Shown: positions 38,045 through 49,661, numbered from the stretch's first letter. The stretch: 64,000 bases of DNA from Yponomeuta sedellus (GCA_934045075.1 OW203745.1:11680873-11744872); one strand, 5' to 3'. Notes: a model not told the origin generated them from the letters alone. Made by a program: numbers and translations.

Positions 38045-39390
38045 AATATAAATATCAATTTCCATATTATGTAACCCAATCGGTGATGATTTGTGTCCAC
38101 CTTTACAAGCCCATGGGAATGACATGACCAGCTGCGAACAAACAATTAACAAAATAAATATTGCTAGAAATCTCGGTATATAGAAGAATGCCGAAAAAAC
38201 CTATAATGGGCACAAAGAGTAACTAACTATACGGGCTTGAACTAAATGAAAACAAAAATTGTGTAAAACCTGTTCCTGTCGTTTTACCTAATATTTATTT
38301 CGCGATTATTTAATCGCGATTAGACCAGTTTAAAAAATACAAAAAAAATGAGATTTAAACACTATAAAATGGAGAAAATTTTAATACTTTCGTTCCAACA
38401 TGGGCAAGAACAATTTGCTGCAAATCATGCTTCAAGGCAAAATCCAGTGACGAAGGAAACCTGACCGCGGAAAAACATCAGCCGCCTTATTATAAAAACC
38501 TGAATAAGTCCTGGTTTAAACCAAGACTAAAAGATCTAGGATTGTTACGGTATCAAAGTTAGACCCAGATCAAATGTGTGTCGTTATTACAAATAGAAGA
38601 CTATTCGAGGATCAGTTAAACCAGAGATCAGCCATGGTTCAAATAATATTCACTGATTCGTTCATTCAACGTTCATTCAATGCTGCGTTCCGTTTCACTA
38701 AATGGATATAATCTTCACATTTTAAACGCAAAAATATTCATTATTGCGTTTAAAATACCTATACATCGTAAATTGTTCTTTGTTTAGGTTCCAATCTAAC
38801 TAAAATGAGCACTATTAATTATTATATTGTTATTGAAGCGTTTTTATAATCAAATGGCTACTCTCGTGTGAAATGGAGTGAAATATTCGAGCGCGCGCGC
38901 CAATCCGAGACGTCAAAAATTTTCTGATAGTTTCATACTGGGCATAGGTATTATTAATTTTTAAACTTTGGGCGGTTTCGTTGTTGATTATTATAATAAT
39001 AAAATGGAACATTTGAAGAAAAACGTGAACCCATATTTATATCGAAAATCTTCGTCACTTAATTTGAAGGGATTCACACGATGACGAAGTCCAAATTATG
39101 GCCTAATCGTCCAAATCATCGAAATCCATCATATCAGTGGCGTCCATAATATCAATTATTTATTGCAATCTATCACACACACAAAACCAAACAAATTCAA
39201 TCGTCAACTTGGAGGTTAGTCCATAGATAAACTAGGGGTATCAGAAGTTTAACTTTAGTACCATAGATAGTCCTTGACGTAGCGATAAACTTCGTATTGT
39301 AATAACATTTTACTTGGTCTATGGTTTAAACCTGGTAACAATCCCAGTACTAAATTTAGACCGCGTTTTGGAATAAGGCTGCAGGGCTCC
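38045..39390. other. Longest stretch without recognised repeats
   Basis: About 1.3 kb of AT-rich DNA. No open frame with recognisable content, no family match elsewhere in the window. Confidence 0.4.
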
Positions 39391-39399
39391 AAAATCTTG

Positions 39400-39612
39400 T
39401 AGAGTGGCTTAGCTTTTCGCTGACTGTGAAACGGAATGTCTCGGGTTCGATCCCCGTCCGGGTCAAACTAGAAAACGAACTATTCTTGTTTGTCTCGGGT
39501 CTTGGATGTTATCTATGTATTTAATCTATCGTCGAGTTAGCACCTATAACACAAGTCATTTAGTTGTACTTAGTATAGGGTTAATGAAATCTGTGTAATA
39601 TGTCCATGTAAA
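39400..39612 (+). mobile_element. SINE-B, diverged head
   Basis: B box GGTTCGATCCC and full body to CTGTGTAATATGTCCATG; the first 40 bases of the head are decayed. Confidence 0.75.
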
Positions 39613-39889
39613 TGTATTTATTTACTAGCACTAGGATTGTGGGACATCGCGGAACAAAATAGCCACAATAACAGCCGACTAGAATTGAGAAAGGAATGTT
39701 GCGTTGGTTTGGACTTGTGGAGAGGATGAAGGAAGAAAGATTCGAAACAAATATATATATATTCCGAATGTGAGTGGAAGGCTGGTAAGGGACGTCCCAG
39801 GCGGACATACATCGACTAAATAGGGTATGTATTAGCAAAGGGGATGATAAAAAGTACCCGTAACGTGCGTGCGTGCATGTAAAGACTTA

Positions 39890-40346
39890 GGCTGGGCGCA
39901 TGCTGAGACGCAGGCGACGCAGCACAGCGCAGCACAGTTCAGTACAGGACAGGGCAGTTGAGGCAGACATAGGCCCCCACCGCATGCTGCGACGCAACTA
40001 TTTGCTCCATTCCTTGGCAATTCTCACTCATAATAACTCTGTCAATGTCTTATTTGAATAGTCTGGATGATTTTTATCATACAAACAAGGTTCACAGCGA
40101 ACTAATTCATTTAACTGTTCTGTCATTGCAACAAAATTGTTAGTAAACACGCCTCGACGTGCACGCATCGCGCAGAAATCTGTGCCGGCACTACAACGAG
40201 ACGCGGAGCAGGGCAGACACATGTCTGCGTCGTACGTGCCTGCACCGAAACGTACGTAGCTCAATGACGTTCCATGCTTTACAACATCTGCGCTGCCCTG
40301 CGCTACGCTGTGCTGCGTCGCCTGCATCTCAGTATGCGCCCAAGCC
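39890..40346. mobile_element. PIF/Harbinger-type MITE, 457 bp, TTA target duplication
   Basis: Ends: left GGCTGGGCGCATGCTGAGAC.., right in reverse GGCTTGGGCGCATACTGAGA.., matching over about 50 bases including GCAGGCGACGCAGCACAGCG. TTA at 39887-39889 and 40347-40349 is the duplication. It carries a MADF-domain relic. Confidence 0.85.
40028..40126 (-). pseudogene. MADF-domain relic inside the MITE
   Basis: The minus strand from ATG at 40126 encodes 32 residues, MTEQLNELVRCEPCLYDKNH then PDYSNKTLTELL, and a stop. This matches the first two helices of a MADF (Myb/SANT-like) DNA-binding domain. PIF/Harbinger elements typically encode a Myb/SANT-like protein beside the transposase, so this is probably what is left of the parental second gene. 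The domain is cut before its end, so it is not functional. Confidence 0.65.
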
Positions 40347-40455
40347 TTATGAACTTTGATAAAACGAAGGTGATCTGTCAGGATCGTGGCAAGTTGCAGT
40401 CCCTGGTTTTTGCCTTCCCCTCTGTGACACAGGCGTAAGTTTATGTAGGTATATA

Positions 40456-40880
40456 TGATAGCCGACCTTTGATAGGAGATGACACCAAAAGAAGAAGAAC
40501 TCTTAACTTCAACAATCCCAGTGAAATTCGTAGATAACGAGCAATACACCTGGGAAAGTTTACGGCACGGTGACACCTGCAGATTTTGATGGAGCGTTAA
40601 TAGCATCACTTATCTTATAAGCGAACGATAAACGGCGTTGATATTCGTATGACACCCAGTTTAATAGAGCAGATCGTTAAAGAAGATTAAAAATAGTTTA
40701 CGGCCATTGTTAGGTTTTTGAAAATACGCAGTCTCCGAAACTCCCCAATTAGGGGGGTTTAATTCTTGTGTTTTAAAAGGCACTAATTTTCGGCCTGAAA
40801 ACGTAATCTAAGATACCTCTTCCTAGAATTAAGTAACGCTGGGTTGTAATTATTTATGTTAGTAAAGCAGTTTAAAAAAA
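40456..40880. other. No recognised feature
   Basis: Unassigned sequence. Confidence 0.35.
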
Positions 40881-40883
40881 ACA

Positions 40884-41170
40884 ATAAGGTTTTAAAACCT
40901 ATTTAGAGGCTAAAAATTCCACCCATGCCGGGATTCGAACCCGCGACCTCTGGCTATCCGTGCCAGCGCTCTTTCCAACTGAGCTAATGGGCGACTCACC
41001 GGCACCAGTGAAATTTCAAACCTCTTTACACTATTCTCTGTATTACGTACAGGCAGCGACATTTGGCTGAAGTAGATTACATCACTTACAGCCCCGTCTT
41101 TAGCCTCTAAATAGGTTTTTAAAATTGTCCTTAGCACAGGTTAGTGCATTAAAAATAAAAATAGTATAAT
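40884..41170. mobile_element. SINE-A inverted pair
   Basis: 40884-41098: minus-strand tRNA-like part and leader. 41099-41170: plus-strand 3' end from TTTAGCCTCTAAATAGG. The arms overlap by only about 25 consensus bases. Confidence 0.75.
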
Positions 41171-41225
41171 AAGGGTTTGCTTTTTACTTATTTTTTTTAA
41201 CTTATATATTTTATAATTTGATATT

Positions 41226-41463
41226 GCTTCCATGCTTCGCAAGGCACGTTACACCGTTTGTGCGGGCTGTCATGTGATGGCAGTCGTTAAGCCATGTCAG
41301 GGGCCTTATGGGCAGCTTGATAACTTCTGACAGTAAGCCTCGCCAATGTCTTACAATCCTCCACCAACCCGGGCTTGGCCCCCGCGGTGGAGTATGGCCT
41401 AACCTTCCTGCGATACAGGAAGAGACCCGCGCCTCTGCAGTGGGGGCATACAAGGGTTGATAT
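41226..41463 (+). mobile_element. SINE-5S, 5S head missing
   Basis: Starts at GCTTCCATGCTTCGCAAGGC and keeps the complete 3' half. Confidence 0.75.
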
Positions 41464-41870
41464 CGATCAAATCGACAATCGGTTCAAAGCGGTAGTTGCC
41501 CAGTGCCCAGCCCTATTATTATTCCATGGAGGTGCTAGTTACAAGCTGAAAGCGCCTTACTACATCTTCGCTAGTTGAGAACTTACCGAGCTTCCTAGTA
41601 AGAAGAAAGCTTTACCGGGACCTACATAACATGTTCTTTCAAATGTCGGTTACGTAGTACTCAAGCAAGTAATAAACATTTCTCATCTCGCGAAAGGAAA
41701 CTTTAAAATGCCTCGCAACGTAATATAGTGCTGGAGCTTACTACACTTTGCGCTATAAACGATGTCTTACTTTGAAAAAGGCTGCGCTGGGTTATTTGAT
41801 AAGGTAGTGGTAGAGGTAAGGTGCTTTCTGACTTGGGATTAATAATATAGATAGATAGAGAACACTGTAT
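41464..41870. other. No recognised gene
   Basis: Unassigned; a short GATAGATAGAGAACACTGTA near 41850 looks like a LINE 3' tail. Confidence 0.35.
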
Positions 41871-41871
41871 C

Positions 41872-42040
41872 TATAATATAAAAATGAATCGCCGAATGTG
41901 TTGGTAAGCTTAAATCTCGAGAGCAACTGAGCCGATTTCGCTAATTTGTTTTTTTAGAATACTCCTTGAAGTACGAGGATGGTTAATACGGAGAGAAAAA
42001 AAATCGACTGTTAGGCGGTACAAAGTTCGCTGGGTCAGAT
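41872..42040 (+). mobile_element. Helitron-like dispersed repeat, copy 3
   Basis: ATATAAAAATGAATCGCCGA..CTCGAGAGCAACTG..GTTAGGCGGTACAAAGTTCG, ending GGGTCAGATAGTTG. Confidence 0.45.
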
Positions 42041-42162
42041 AGTTGTACATAAAAAGGAAAATTACACAGATATATCTTACCTTACCTTACCTACCTTAAA
42101 CTTCGTGCGTAGCAGCACAGACCAATCCGCTATTCGACTCTCTTTTCAAGTAAGTCTTAAAT

Positions 42163-42354
42163 GTAGACTTTTAGTCCGGATTTACTTACGGGTGTTGTTA
42201 TATCGGAAAAGTCCGACCAGGTTTCGCTCCGATTCGCAGGGCTTAATCATGGTGAGCAGAGACGGAGCTCGCGTCGTCGGTTGCTTGTCTCACACTACGG
42301 GCAAGAGGACTAAAAGTCTACAATGTGTTGTGCTTACGAAAGTTTTATTTCAAA
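42163..42354. mobile_element. 192-bp insertion with 11-bp target duplication
   Basis: AAGTCTTAAAT at 42152-42162 recurs at 42355-42365, and the other THAP element copy has the empty site. The insert starts with GTAGACTTTTAGTCC, whose exact complement lies at 42307-42321. The last 33 bases end in TTTTATTTCAAA. I cannot assign it to a family. Confidence 0.7.
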
Positions 42355-42589
42355 AAGTCTTAAATGGTAAATAACTTTTCATTACACCAAAAAATATTTT
42401 AGTATATTGTTTGAGGACCTAAAAGCAACATAAAAATATATTTTAAAACTTTATTTTTCTAAAGACCTAAAAACGCGGTCAGCCATTTTTGTCTATGGTT
42501 TGAAGTCCCAAAAACTTGTAAACAAAGTTTGACATTCAACTTTCTGTAAGTGATTTGTGAGCATAGTGAAGTGAAACAACAACGCAACC

Positions 42590-42902
42590 ATGATTTCATT
42601 GAGTTTACAACCAAAATATAGCAATTATCATTATTACATTGTTCGAGAATGCAAAAACACGCCAGTAAAGACCCCCGGGAAGTTGTGGATTCGTGTACCC
42701 AGTGAAATTAACATTCGAAAAACTTGACTCAAACTTGCCAAAAGAGACCCTGATTCTTTATCGATTGAAACTCGGGTGTATTTATTTGAAGATCACTTTG
42801 ATGTACCTAAGTCCTATAATAATCAATGTCCACAGGCTCTGGCTGAAAGATGTTTGTTTGCAAACAGAAGATGCTTTCAATATGGCAGATAGCGTTTTCA
42901 CC
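42590..42902 (+). pseudogene. THAP-type zinc finger relic, copy 1
   Basis: From ATG at 42590: YHYYIVRECKNTPVKTPGKL, WIRVPSEINIRKT, a stop, LKLAKRDPDSLSIETRVYLF then EDHFDV. The C-x4-C...C-x2-H layout of a THAP DNA-binding finger is recognisable when the two copies are compared. Here the first Cys is Tyr and the third is Phe. The stop replaces the tryptophan expected in RKTWLKL. Confidence 0.6.
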
Positions 42903-43069
42903 GTTCCGAATTAAAAGCGGAAAACATTTGTCTATTTTGCAAATTTTGAAGCCATCCTGCATACTTAATTAGCAAAATCAATATATTTAGGTTTCTAACG
43001 TTAAATACTATAGGACATATTCATTTATCGCGTCAGATGTGATACGAGTCAAATAGCGGTGTTTGTTGT

Positions 43070-43265
43070 TCTATGGTAGCAGCGGTAGCCCAATGGGTAG
43101 AACAGTGGACTTGGAAGCGAGAGACCTAGGTTCGATTCCCAGTGCCGGCAAGTAAGCCATCGCTTCAAGCGTTGAGTTAATTGAACACCTCAGACACTCA
43201 GGTTTCCTCACGATGTTTTCCTTCACCGTTAGCGAGTAGTATTGCTATAATAACTTCATGTAAGA
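43070..43265. mobile_element. SINE-C head (plus) joined to body (minus)
   Basis: 43070-43155 has GTAGCCCAATGGGTAGAACA and B box GGTTCGATTCC; 43160-43265 is the inverted body (TTCCTCACGATGTTTTCCTT). Confidence 0.65.
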
Positions 43266-43564
43266 AATGGCATAGAATTTAATTTCACTTAAATGTTATG
43301 TCATGTCACAAAATATTTGACAAAAGAAATGTCATTTGTCAAATGTCTTTGTGCTACCCCTACCCTAGTAAAACTACTATTTTTCAGTCAGTAACATTAG
43401 TCCTCGTTTAGACTTTACACGCCTCGCTGTAACTAGCTAATGCAAAACAATAAAGATTTACAGCACACATATTTCAGTTATACACCGTGTAGTGTAGTCG
43501 TAAAACAAACATGGCTACCTAGCTATAGCCTGCCTGGTATACTCGGTTCTAGACAAAAGTTCTC
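43266..43564. other. No recognised feature
   Basis: Unassigned sequence. Confidence 0.35.
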
Positions 43565-43870
43565 AAATCAAATAAATGTATTTTATTCAAAACTACACAG
43601 AAAGTGTGAATCATGTAAGGTTACAAGTAAAACTACGTGTCCGTTTCAAAATCTAGATCGTTTTGGAGAAATATTGACAAAAAATCACCAGAGTCTTGTA
43701 ATACTTAATTAACAGTTTGCATATTATTCTAAAACCTAGTATTAATGCATTGAACTGGCATTAATTCCAAACATCTTTGTTATTTTATTAATCTGCAATG
43801 TTATAGAAGCCTCTGCTATGTTAATACTATTGTATTCAGATTTAACCGCGATAAAATATATAAGTAACTT
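43565..43870 (-). mobile_element. Jockey-type LINE 3' end
   Basis: Same region as 1-300, with RGFYNIAD..NNKDVWN before the stop; more decayed. Confidence 0.45.
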
Positions 43871-43925
43871 GGAGATAGACTCAAACGTCAAAATATATAA
43901 GTAACTTGGGGATAGACTCAAGTCT
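43850..43925. repeat. 36-bp direct repeat, two units
   Basis: AAAATATATAAGTAACTTGG.GATAGACTCAA occurs twice in tandem with one substitution near the middle. Confidence 0.85.
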
Positions 43926-44154
43926 AGCCCGCCTTGGCTCACATTTGAAGGCTGAAACATTTTTTTTAAAACGTGTAATAAAACTTGTATTATTTCTGTA
44001 AATATGTAAAGTATTGCTAGATAATAAATTAATAACATACCCGGTATTTAAGACATATCTTTGCTAATATCGTGAGTAAACCCGCGGCTTGGTTGACTCC
44101 GGACGGTATGACTTGTCATGTAATTTCCATTTTTATGTACAATAAAGTGTATTT

Positions 44155-44400
44155 TAAAAACCTATTTAGAGGCTAAAAATTCCATGCCGGGATTCGAACA
44201 CGCGACCTCTGGCTATCCGTGCCAGCGCTCTTACCAACTGAGCTAAGGGGTGGCTCACCAGCGTTCGAACCTCTTTACGCGCTGGCACGTATAGCCAGAG
44301 GACGCGGGTTCGAATCCCGGCATGGATGGAATTTTTAGCCTCTAAATAGGTTTTTAAATTGTCCTTAGCACGCGTTAGTGCGTTAAAAAAATATAATACG
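44155..44400. mobile_element. SINE-A inverted pair, overlapping arms
   Basis: 44155-44277: minus-strand body and tRNA-like part. 44278-44400: plus-strand tRNA-like part through the 3' tail. Both arms contain the B box and body. Confidence 0.8.
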
Positions 44401-44439
44401 TGTATACCTACTTTTAGGTACGTAACTAAAAAGACATTT

Positions 44440-44530
44440 TGCCGCCCAGTGTTTTTTCATTGCCATATATTTTTAAATCATGAATAGAACGTCTCTTAAA
44501 ATTTGGTAGCCGAACTTGAAATCACCCTGT
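44440..44530. repeat. Dispersed repeat V, copy 1
   Basis: TTTTTAAATCATGAATAGAA..GAAATCACCCTGTAG resembles 53755-53875, ending in the same CACCCTGTA motif. Confidence 0.45.
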
Positions 44531-45140
44531 AGTGCTGTAATGATTACGTGAAAGTTGGTGCCTCCACATGCAGCGACCGCTGGGTTTAATCGGTTTACAC
44601 CGCTTAATAGCTGTCAATGGTGGCTAGTGAAATGGTTGCCATGCCCCATAAGACCTGAGAAGAGGACCTTTGACGGGAATCCACAAGGTTCACTAAAAAA
44701 ATATAAAATTAGAGTAAAAAAAGTAAAAGTATTATTTAAAAAATATTTATTACCAATTATTAATATTAGGTAATTACCATGTTAATTAATATTGTTAACA
44801 TTAACCATGTTAATGTCAATATTAATTACCATGCATGTGGATTAATAATTAGAAGGACATTACTGTTAATACACAATTTATTTTCCCTAGTGAACAGGGT
44901 TAACAGTTACATTTAAATAAAATTAAGTCGTTACGACCTTGTCCCCACACTAGGCTGGGCCTGTATCGTGGGCGTAAATAGACAAAACTCATAGTACCAA
45001 TGAATGGCCAGTCACCTTCTTTCAAAATACATTAAGAATTTAAAAAATAATGATAGCCACGAAAATGCTAATCAACGCAAATAAAATTAAATCAAAAAGG
45101 TTTTATAGCATAACAGGTTTTATTTTGCGGCTAAGTTAAA
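44531..45140. other. AT-rich, palindrome-rich spacer
   Basis: 44735-44835 is rich in TTAAT/ATTAA palindromes (for example ACCATGTTAAT and its inverse). 44940-44980 carries a SINE-D/E-like CCCCACACTAGGCTGGGCCT fragment. No gene. Confidence 0.4.
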
Positions 45141-45141
45141 C

Positions 45142-45167
45142 GTTGTAGGGGGGCCTACAACGTTCTG
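45142..45167. repeat. Short perfect hairpin
   Basis: AACGTTGTAGG and CCTACAACGTT are separated by GGGG. Confidence 0.8.
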
Positions 45168-45296
45168 CGTGTGCAGTACAACAACGCAGTGACGGCGCTG
45201 TTGAGGAAGCCCAGGCATTGCAGCGCGTCTAAGGTTTGCGGAAGCTCGTATCGACGATTTTTACGCGATCTTGCGTAAGCGTATCGCATCGACCAG

Positions 45297-45601
45297 AGCG
45301 CTTAGTGCGAGTTTGTCAGATCCAATCGAATAACTTTACTACCGCGTTAATCGAGCATTGAGTAGTGAGTATGAGTAAGTTGACCGTGCGAACTGGCAAA
45401 ACGCTGTCACAGTACAACTCGCACTCGCGTTTATTCGTGTTTTGGCTGGTAAACGTGTTCACTTCTCAACGTAAACCATTACAACTCGCACTCAGCAATT
45501 TTAATTTCCATACTTGTCGGTAGGTGGCGCTTCCTCGATGCCATAGAAATATGAGTTTACGTTAACGCGATCGAGTAGTTAAAAAACTCGCACTTAGCCC
45601 T
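45297..45601. mobile_element. MITE with GCTAAGTGCGAGTTT ends
   Basis: Left AGCGCTTAGTGCGAGTTT.. and right (in reverse) AGGGCTAAGTGCGAGTTT.. are inverted ends. CAG at 45294-45296 and 45602-45604 may be a 3-bp duplication. Internal CGCGTTAA and GTTAACGCG blocks also pair. I recall similar ends among lepidopteran MITEs, but the superfamily is unknown. Confidence 0.55.
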
Positions 45602-45846
45602 CAGAGTGCGGCTACAGAGCACTACCAACGCGCTGCTCAGGGTATATTGCTGAAAAGCCGGGTAGAGCTTTTATGTGACACTGGGTAGTGTCGCATGTCT
45701 AGTTACCAACGTGTCAATTGCTAGCAAATACTCGGGATGTGCTGAAAATCAGCGCTGCGTTGATGTTTGCATACGCAGCATTTAGCTGAGCATATCCTTA
45801 TTATCGCATAGCGTATCTATTCACGAAATTAACTAAGTATGTAATT

Positions 45847-46028
45847 AAAAACCTATTTAGAAGCTAAAAATTTTACCCATGCCGGAATTCGAACCCGCAA
45901 CCTCTGGCTATCCGTGCCAGAGGTTGCGGGTTCGAATCCCGGCATGGGTGAAATTTTTAGCCTCTAAATAGGTTTTAAATTTGTTCCTTAGCACGGGTTA
46001 GTGCATTAAAAATAAAAATAGTATACTC
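45847..46028. mobile_element. SINE-A near-perfect palindrome
   Basis: The minus arm (45847-45915) and plus arm (45900-45985) share the CCTCTGGCTATCCGTGCCAG..AGG centre and pair over about 65 bases. The plus arm then continues to GCATTAAAAATAAAAATAG. Confidence 0.85.
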
Positions 46029-46254
46029 GTAAGTATGTAATCAACTTAGTCTATTTTAAGTTGTTTTTGTACTTTTTTGCGATAATTATAACATTTCTCA
46101 AATTCAATTTCAATAGTTGTGCACAAGGAATGAAATAAATGAATGTAAGTGTAAATAATAAGCGTTAGTGTAGTATACATAGCTGAGTTACCATATATAT
46201 ATATCGATAAATTGGGTCTGAAAAAAAAATTATATTGTTATAAACTATATAGGC

Positions 46255-46530
46255 GTCCATTTCACAATATAGATATCATTTTGGAGAAAAAATGGACAAA
46301 GAACTCTTAACATCAAACAACAAGACTTCTTTTCAAAGTCCTTAATTAACAGAGTTGACATATATTTGTACTGGCTTTAATTTCAGACATCATTGTCATT
46401 TAAATAATCCTTTATGTGATAGTAACCCTTTCGGCACAACGTGTACTTTACACATGTTTTGAATCGCGTTTCTGGCAAGCTGATATATCTTCAGGAACTT
46501 ATCATGGAACCGTATGCAATGTTCCATGAA
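46255..46530 (-). mobile_element. Jockey-type LINE 3' end
   Basis: Encodes FKTCVKYTLCRKGYYHIKDY, LNDNDV, then TGA where the copy at the window start has Trp, then N and the normal stop. 3' UTR follows to 46255. Confidence 0.55.
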
Positions 46531-46845
46531 GGATGGATAAGGAAGTTAATACTAAAAATTAACATTACAAAACTTATGAAAAGTAATGCGTTCTTTCTTA
46601 TACTTTGTATTCAACAATAAGATTCCTCAAAATAGGGGTACATTAGAGGTTCAATAGTACACTGTTTAAAAAATGTGCTTAGCACACTCTGTGCAAAAAA
46701 ATATATTACCTATAAGATTAATTATTATTTAGTAGACAAAGATGGTATAAAAATTATGTTAATGGAACGATTGCGTGCAGTATTCAACATTGAAAAATTA
46801 TAAATATGGAGTTTTTTGTCAGCGCTTTGAATTTATATTTTGGAT
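46531..46845. other. No recognised feature
   Basis: AT-rich, unassigned. Confidence 0.35.
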
Positions 46846-46849
46846 TTCA

Positions 46850-46967
46850 GTTTCTCTCTCTCCTTGTCACCTCTCGTCCCCTCTTCCTCCCCTTCTCCCC
46901 CTCTGTTTCTCTTGCTGCCCCCTCTTTACATTTCCTCCCCACCTCTCTCTCTCTTTTCCCAGCACCC
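46850..46967. repeat. Polypyrimidine tract, about 118 bases
   Basis: Almost pure C and T on the plus strand (TTTCTCTCTCTCC..CCTCTTCCTCCCCTTCTCCCC..CTCTCTCTCTTTTCCC) with few purines. It is a candidate for triplex (H-DNA) formation. Confidence 0.85.
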
Positions 46968-47204
46968 TGCCGAGTGTCCCATTCTAGACGGCGTCCACCT
47001 TTAAAACTCGAACGGGTCCACAACCAACGAACAATGTCGAGCAATAAAACTTTTCCCATACACAATTAGTGGCACTTTAAATAAATAAACTTCGCCGTGC
47101 AAGCAATTTCTCTGGTATAATCAATCTAGTTGTGTACAGGCGACGGGATGTCGACGTTATGGTCGCTAATTGAATGTAGTTTATTTTTTACACGTATATA
47201 TAGA

Positions 47205-47315
47205 CCCGTTTCTTACTGCTGCTCCGACTCTTCAAGGTTTGCTGGAAGAAATCTCTTACAGAGATAAGCTCGCCTTTGTAACAGTTATTTCCTATTTAAT
47301 GTTTCGTGTGCAATT
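47205..47315 (+). repeat. Repeat J, copy 2
   Basis: Matches 18915-19012 plus 19239-19260 (TTTCTTACTGCTGCTCCGAC..AATGTTTCGTGTGCAATTA). Probably a LINE 3' UTR. Confidence 0.6.
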
Positions 47316-47365
47316 ATGTAATTGCACATCCTCGATGTACGATGATGTGCAATCTTATCTTATGT

Positions 47366-48066
<701 letters not shown>

Positions 48067-49357
48067 AATAGTGACATACCGGTACCTGGGTATGTCACAG
48101 AGTATCAACGTCGACGAGGCGGACATGAAACAGTCAGTTTGTAGGGTGTTCTTCTCGCGCCTGAAAAAAGTGCTTACGAGCTATTTGTCGGGCGTGAATA
48201 AGATACGCGCTTATAACGGCTGGGTCATGCCCACCATCATGTATACGTTCGGCATACTCAGGTGGAATCAGACTGAGCTCTAAGCCCTGGACAGGAAAGT
48301 CCGCACAACTATGACTCTCCATAGAATGCATCACCCGAAGTCGTCAGTGATGAGGTTGTACTTGCCGCGAAAGCATGGTGGTCGTGGGCTGTTGAATGCC
48401 CAGACCATGCACAATCGCGAGGTAAGCGACCTCCGTAACTACTTCCTGACGATGACGGACAGTCCAATGCATAGAGATGTCATAGGGTGTGATAAAGGAC
48501 TTACCCCTCTGGCCTTAGCCAACGAGCAATGGCAAGACCCGGTAGTACTGAGTGTCTCTAGTCGCGAGGACATATGGAAGGAGAAGGAGCTGCATGGGAG
48601 GTTCTTTAAGGCTCTACACGAGCCCCACGTGGATACGAAGGCCTCACTACACTGGCTACGATTCGGTGACCTGTTCGGGGAAACTGAGGGTTTTGTCTGT
48701 GCAATACAAGATCAGGTTATCAAGACCAACAACTATAGGAAATACATCCTGAAGGATGGCACTGCCGATATTTGCCGGGCGTATCGCCATCCCGGTGAGT
48801 CACTCAGGCATGTTATATCCGGTTGTTCGGCGCTTGCTAACACTGAGTATCTGCACAGACACAATCTTGTAGCCAGGATTCTTCATCAGGCGCTCGCTCT
48901 GAAATATGGTCTCGTCGCACAGGGACTACCGTATTATAAGTACACACCGGAAGCCGTGCTCGAAAACGACCGCGCCAAGCTCTATTGGGACCGGCCCATT
49001 ATCACAGACAGGACTATACTCGCGAATAAGCCTGATATTGTGGTGGTGGACCGGGCGCAGAATAGGGCGTTTTTGGTCGACATTACTGTCCCGCATGATG
49101 AGAACCTCGTGAAGGCCGAAACAGATAAGAAAACCAAGTATCTGGACTTGGCGCACGAGGTTGCCGACATGTGGGGGGTGGTGTCGGCCGAAATCGTTCC
49201 TATAGTCCTGTCCGCGAATGGGTTAGTTCCAACCAGTCTCGTTAACCATCTGAGGCGGTTGGAACTCCGTGTGGGCATGCTTCCGGCTATCATGCAGAAG
49301 GCGGTGCTGCTTGATACAGCCCGGATAGTCCGGCGTTTTCTCTCGCTGTCGCCCTGA
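48067..49357 (+). pseudogene. R4/Dong-like polyprotein C-terminal half with restriction-like endonuclease
   Basis: Frame from about 48070: YRYLGMSQSINVDEADMKQS.., LSGVNKIRAYNGWVMPT, YTFGILRWNQTEL, a TAA stop at 48281-48283, then ALDRKVRTTMTLHRMHHPKS and an open frame to 49357. Numbering from Met at 48311: a C-x2-C-x8-H-x4-C zinc knuckle at 155-172, in which the second Cys is Tyr158 (CRAY). Next come the PD-(D/E)xK nuclease residues KPDIVVVD (Asp242), LVDITVP (Asp257) and the Lys-rich KAETDKKTKY. The frame differs from intact only by one nonsense codon and the Cys-to-Tyr change, so it is young. The polymerase catalytic motifs are missing by 5' truncation. Confidence 0.85.
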
Positions 49358-49442
49358 CCTCCGGCCGCTTGGACTTCTCAGCCGGAGGGCGTCCGTCTGG
49401 CCACTCTGGTCAGACGAGACATTTACCTTTTTTTTCCCCCAC
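48067..49442 (+). mobile_element. R4/Dong-like non-LTR retrotransposon, 5'-truncated
   Basis: The element begins abruptly after (AAT)n with the reverse transcriptase thumb and ends after an 85-base 3' UTR (CCTCCGGCCG.., ..TTTTTTTTCCCCCACA), where a second TAA array starts. R4-clade elements of the Dong type are known to target (TAA)n repeats, so both flanks fit target choice and 3' tail. Confidence 0.85.
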
Positions 49443-49648
<206 letters not shown>

Positions 49649-49661
49649 GCATTTCTTGCAT

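Larger units (their letters stand above)
39685..40455 (+). mobile_element. LINE-F relic split by a Harbinger-type MITE
   Basis: 39685-39889 encodes in one frame RMLRWFGLVERMKEERFE-like sequence and 40347-40455 continues with GATGAAGCGAAGG-like DNA to AGGCGTAAGTTTATGT. The pieces rejoin as GACTTATGAAC. Confidence 0.7.
42127..43059 (+). mobile_element. TIR element with THAP-finger relic, copy 1
   Basis: Ends CCGCTATTCGACTC and GAGTCAAATAGCGG are inverted. The copy is 933 bp because of a 192-bp insertion at 42163-42354. A second copy without the insertion is at 50292-51012 in the opposite direction. The superfamily is uncertain. Confidence 0.7.
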
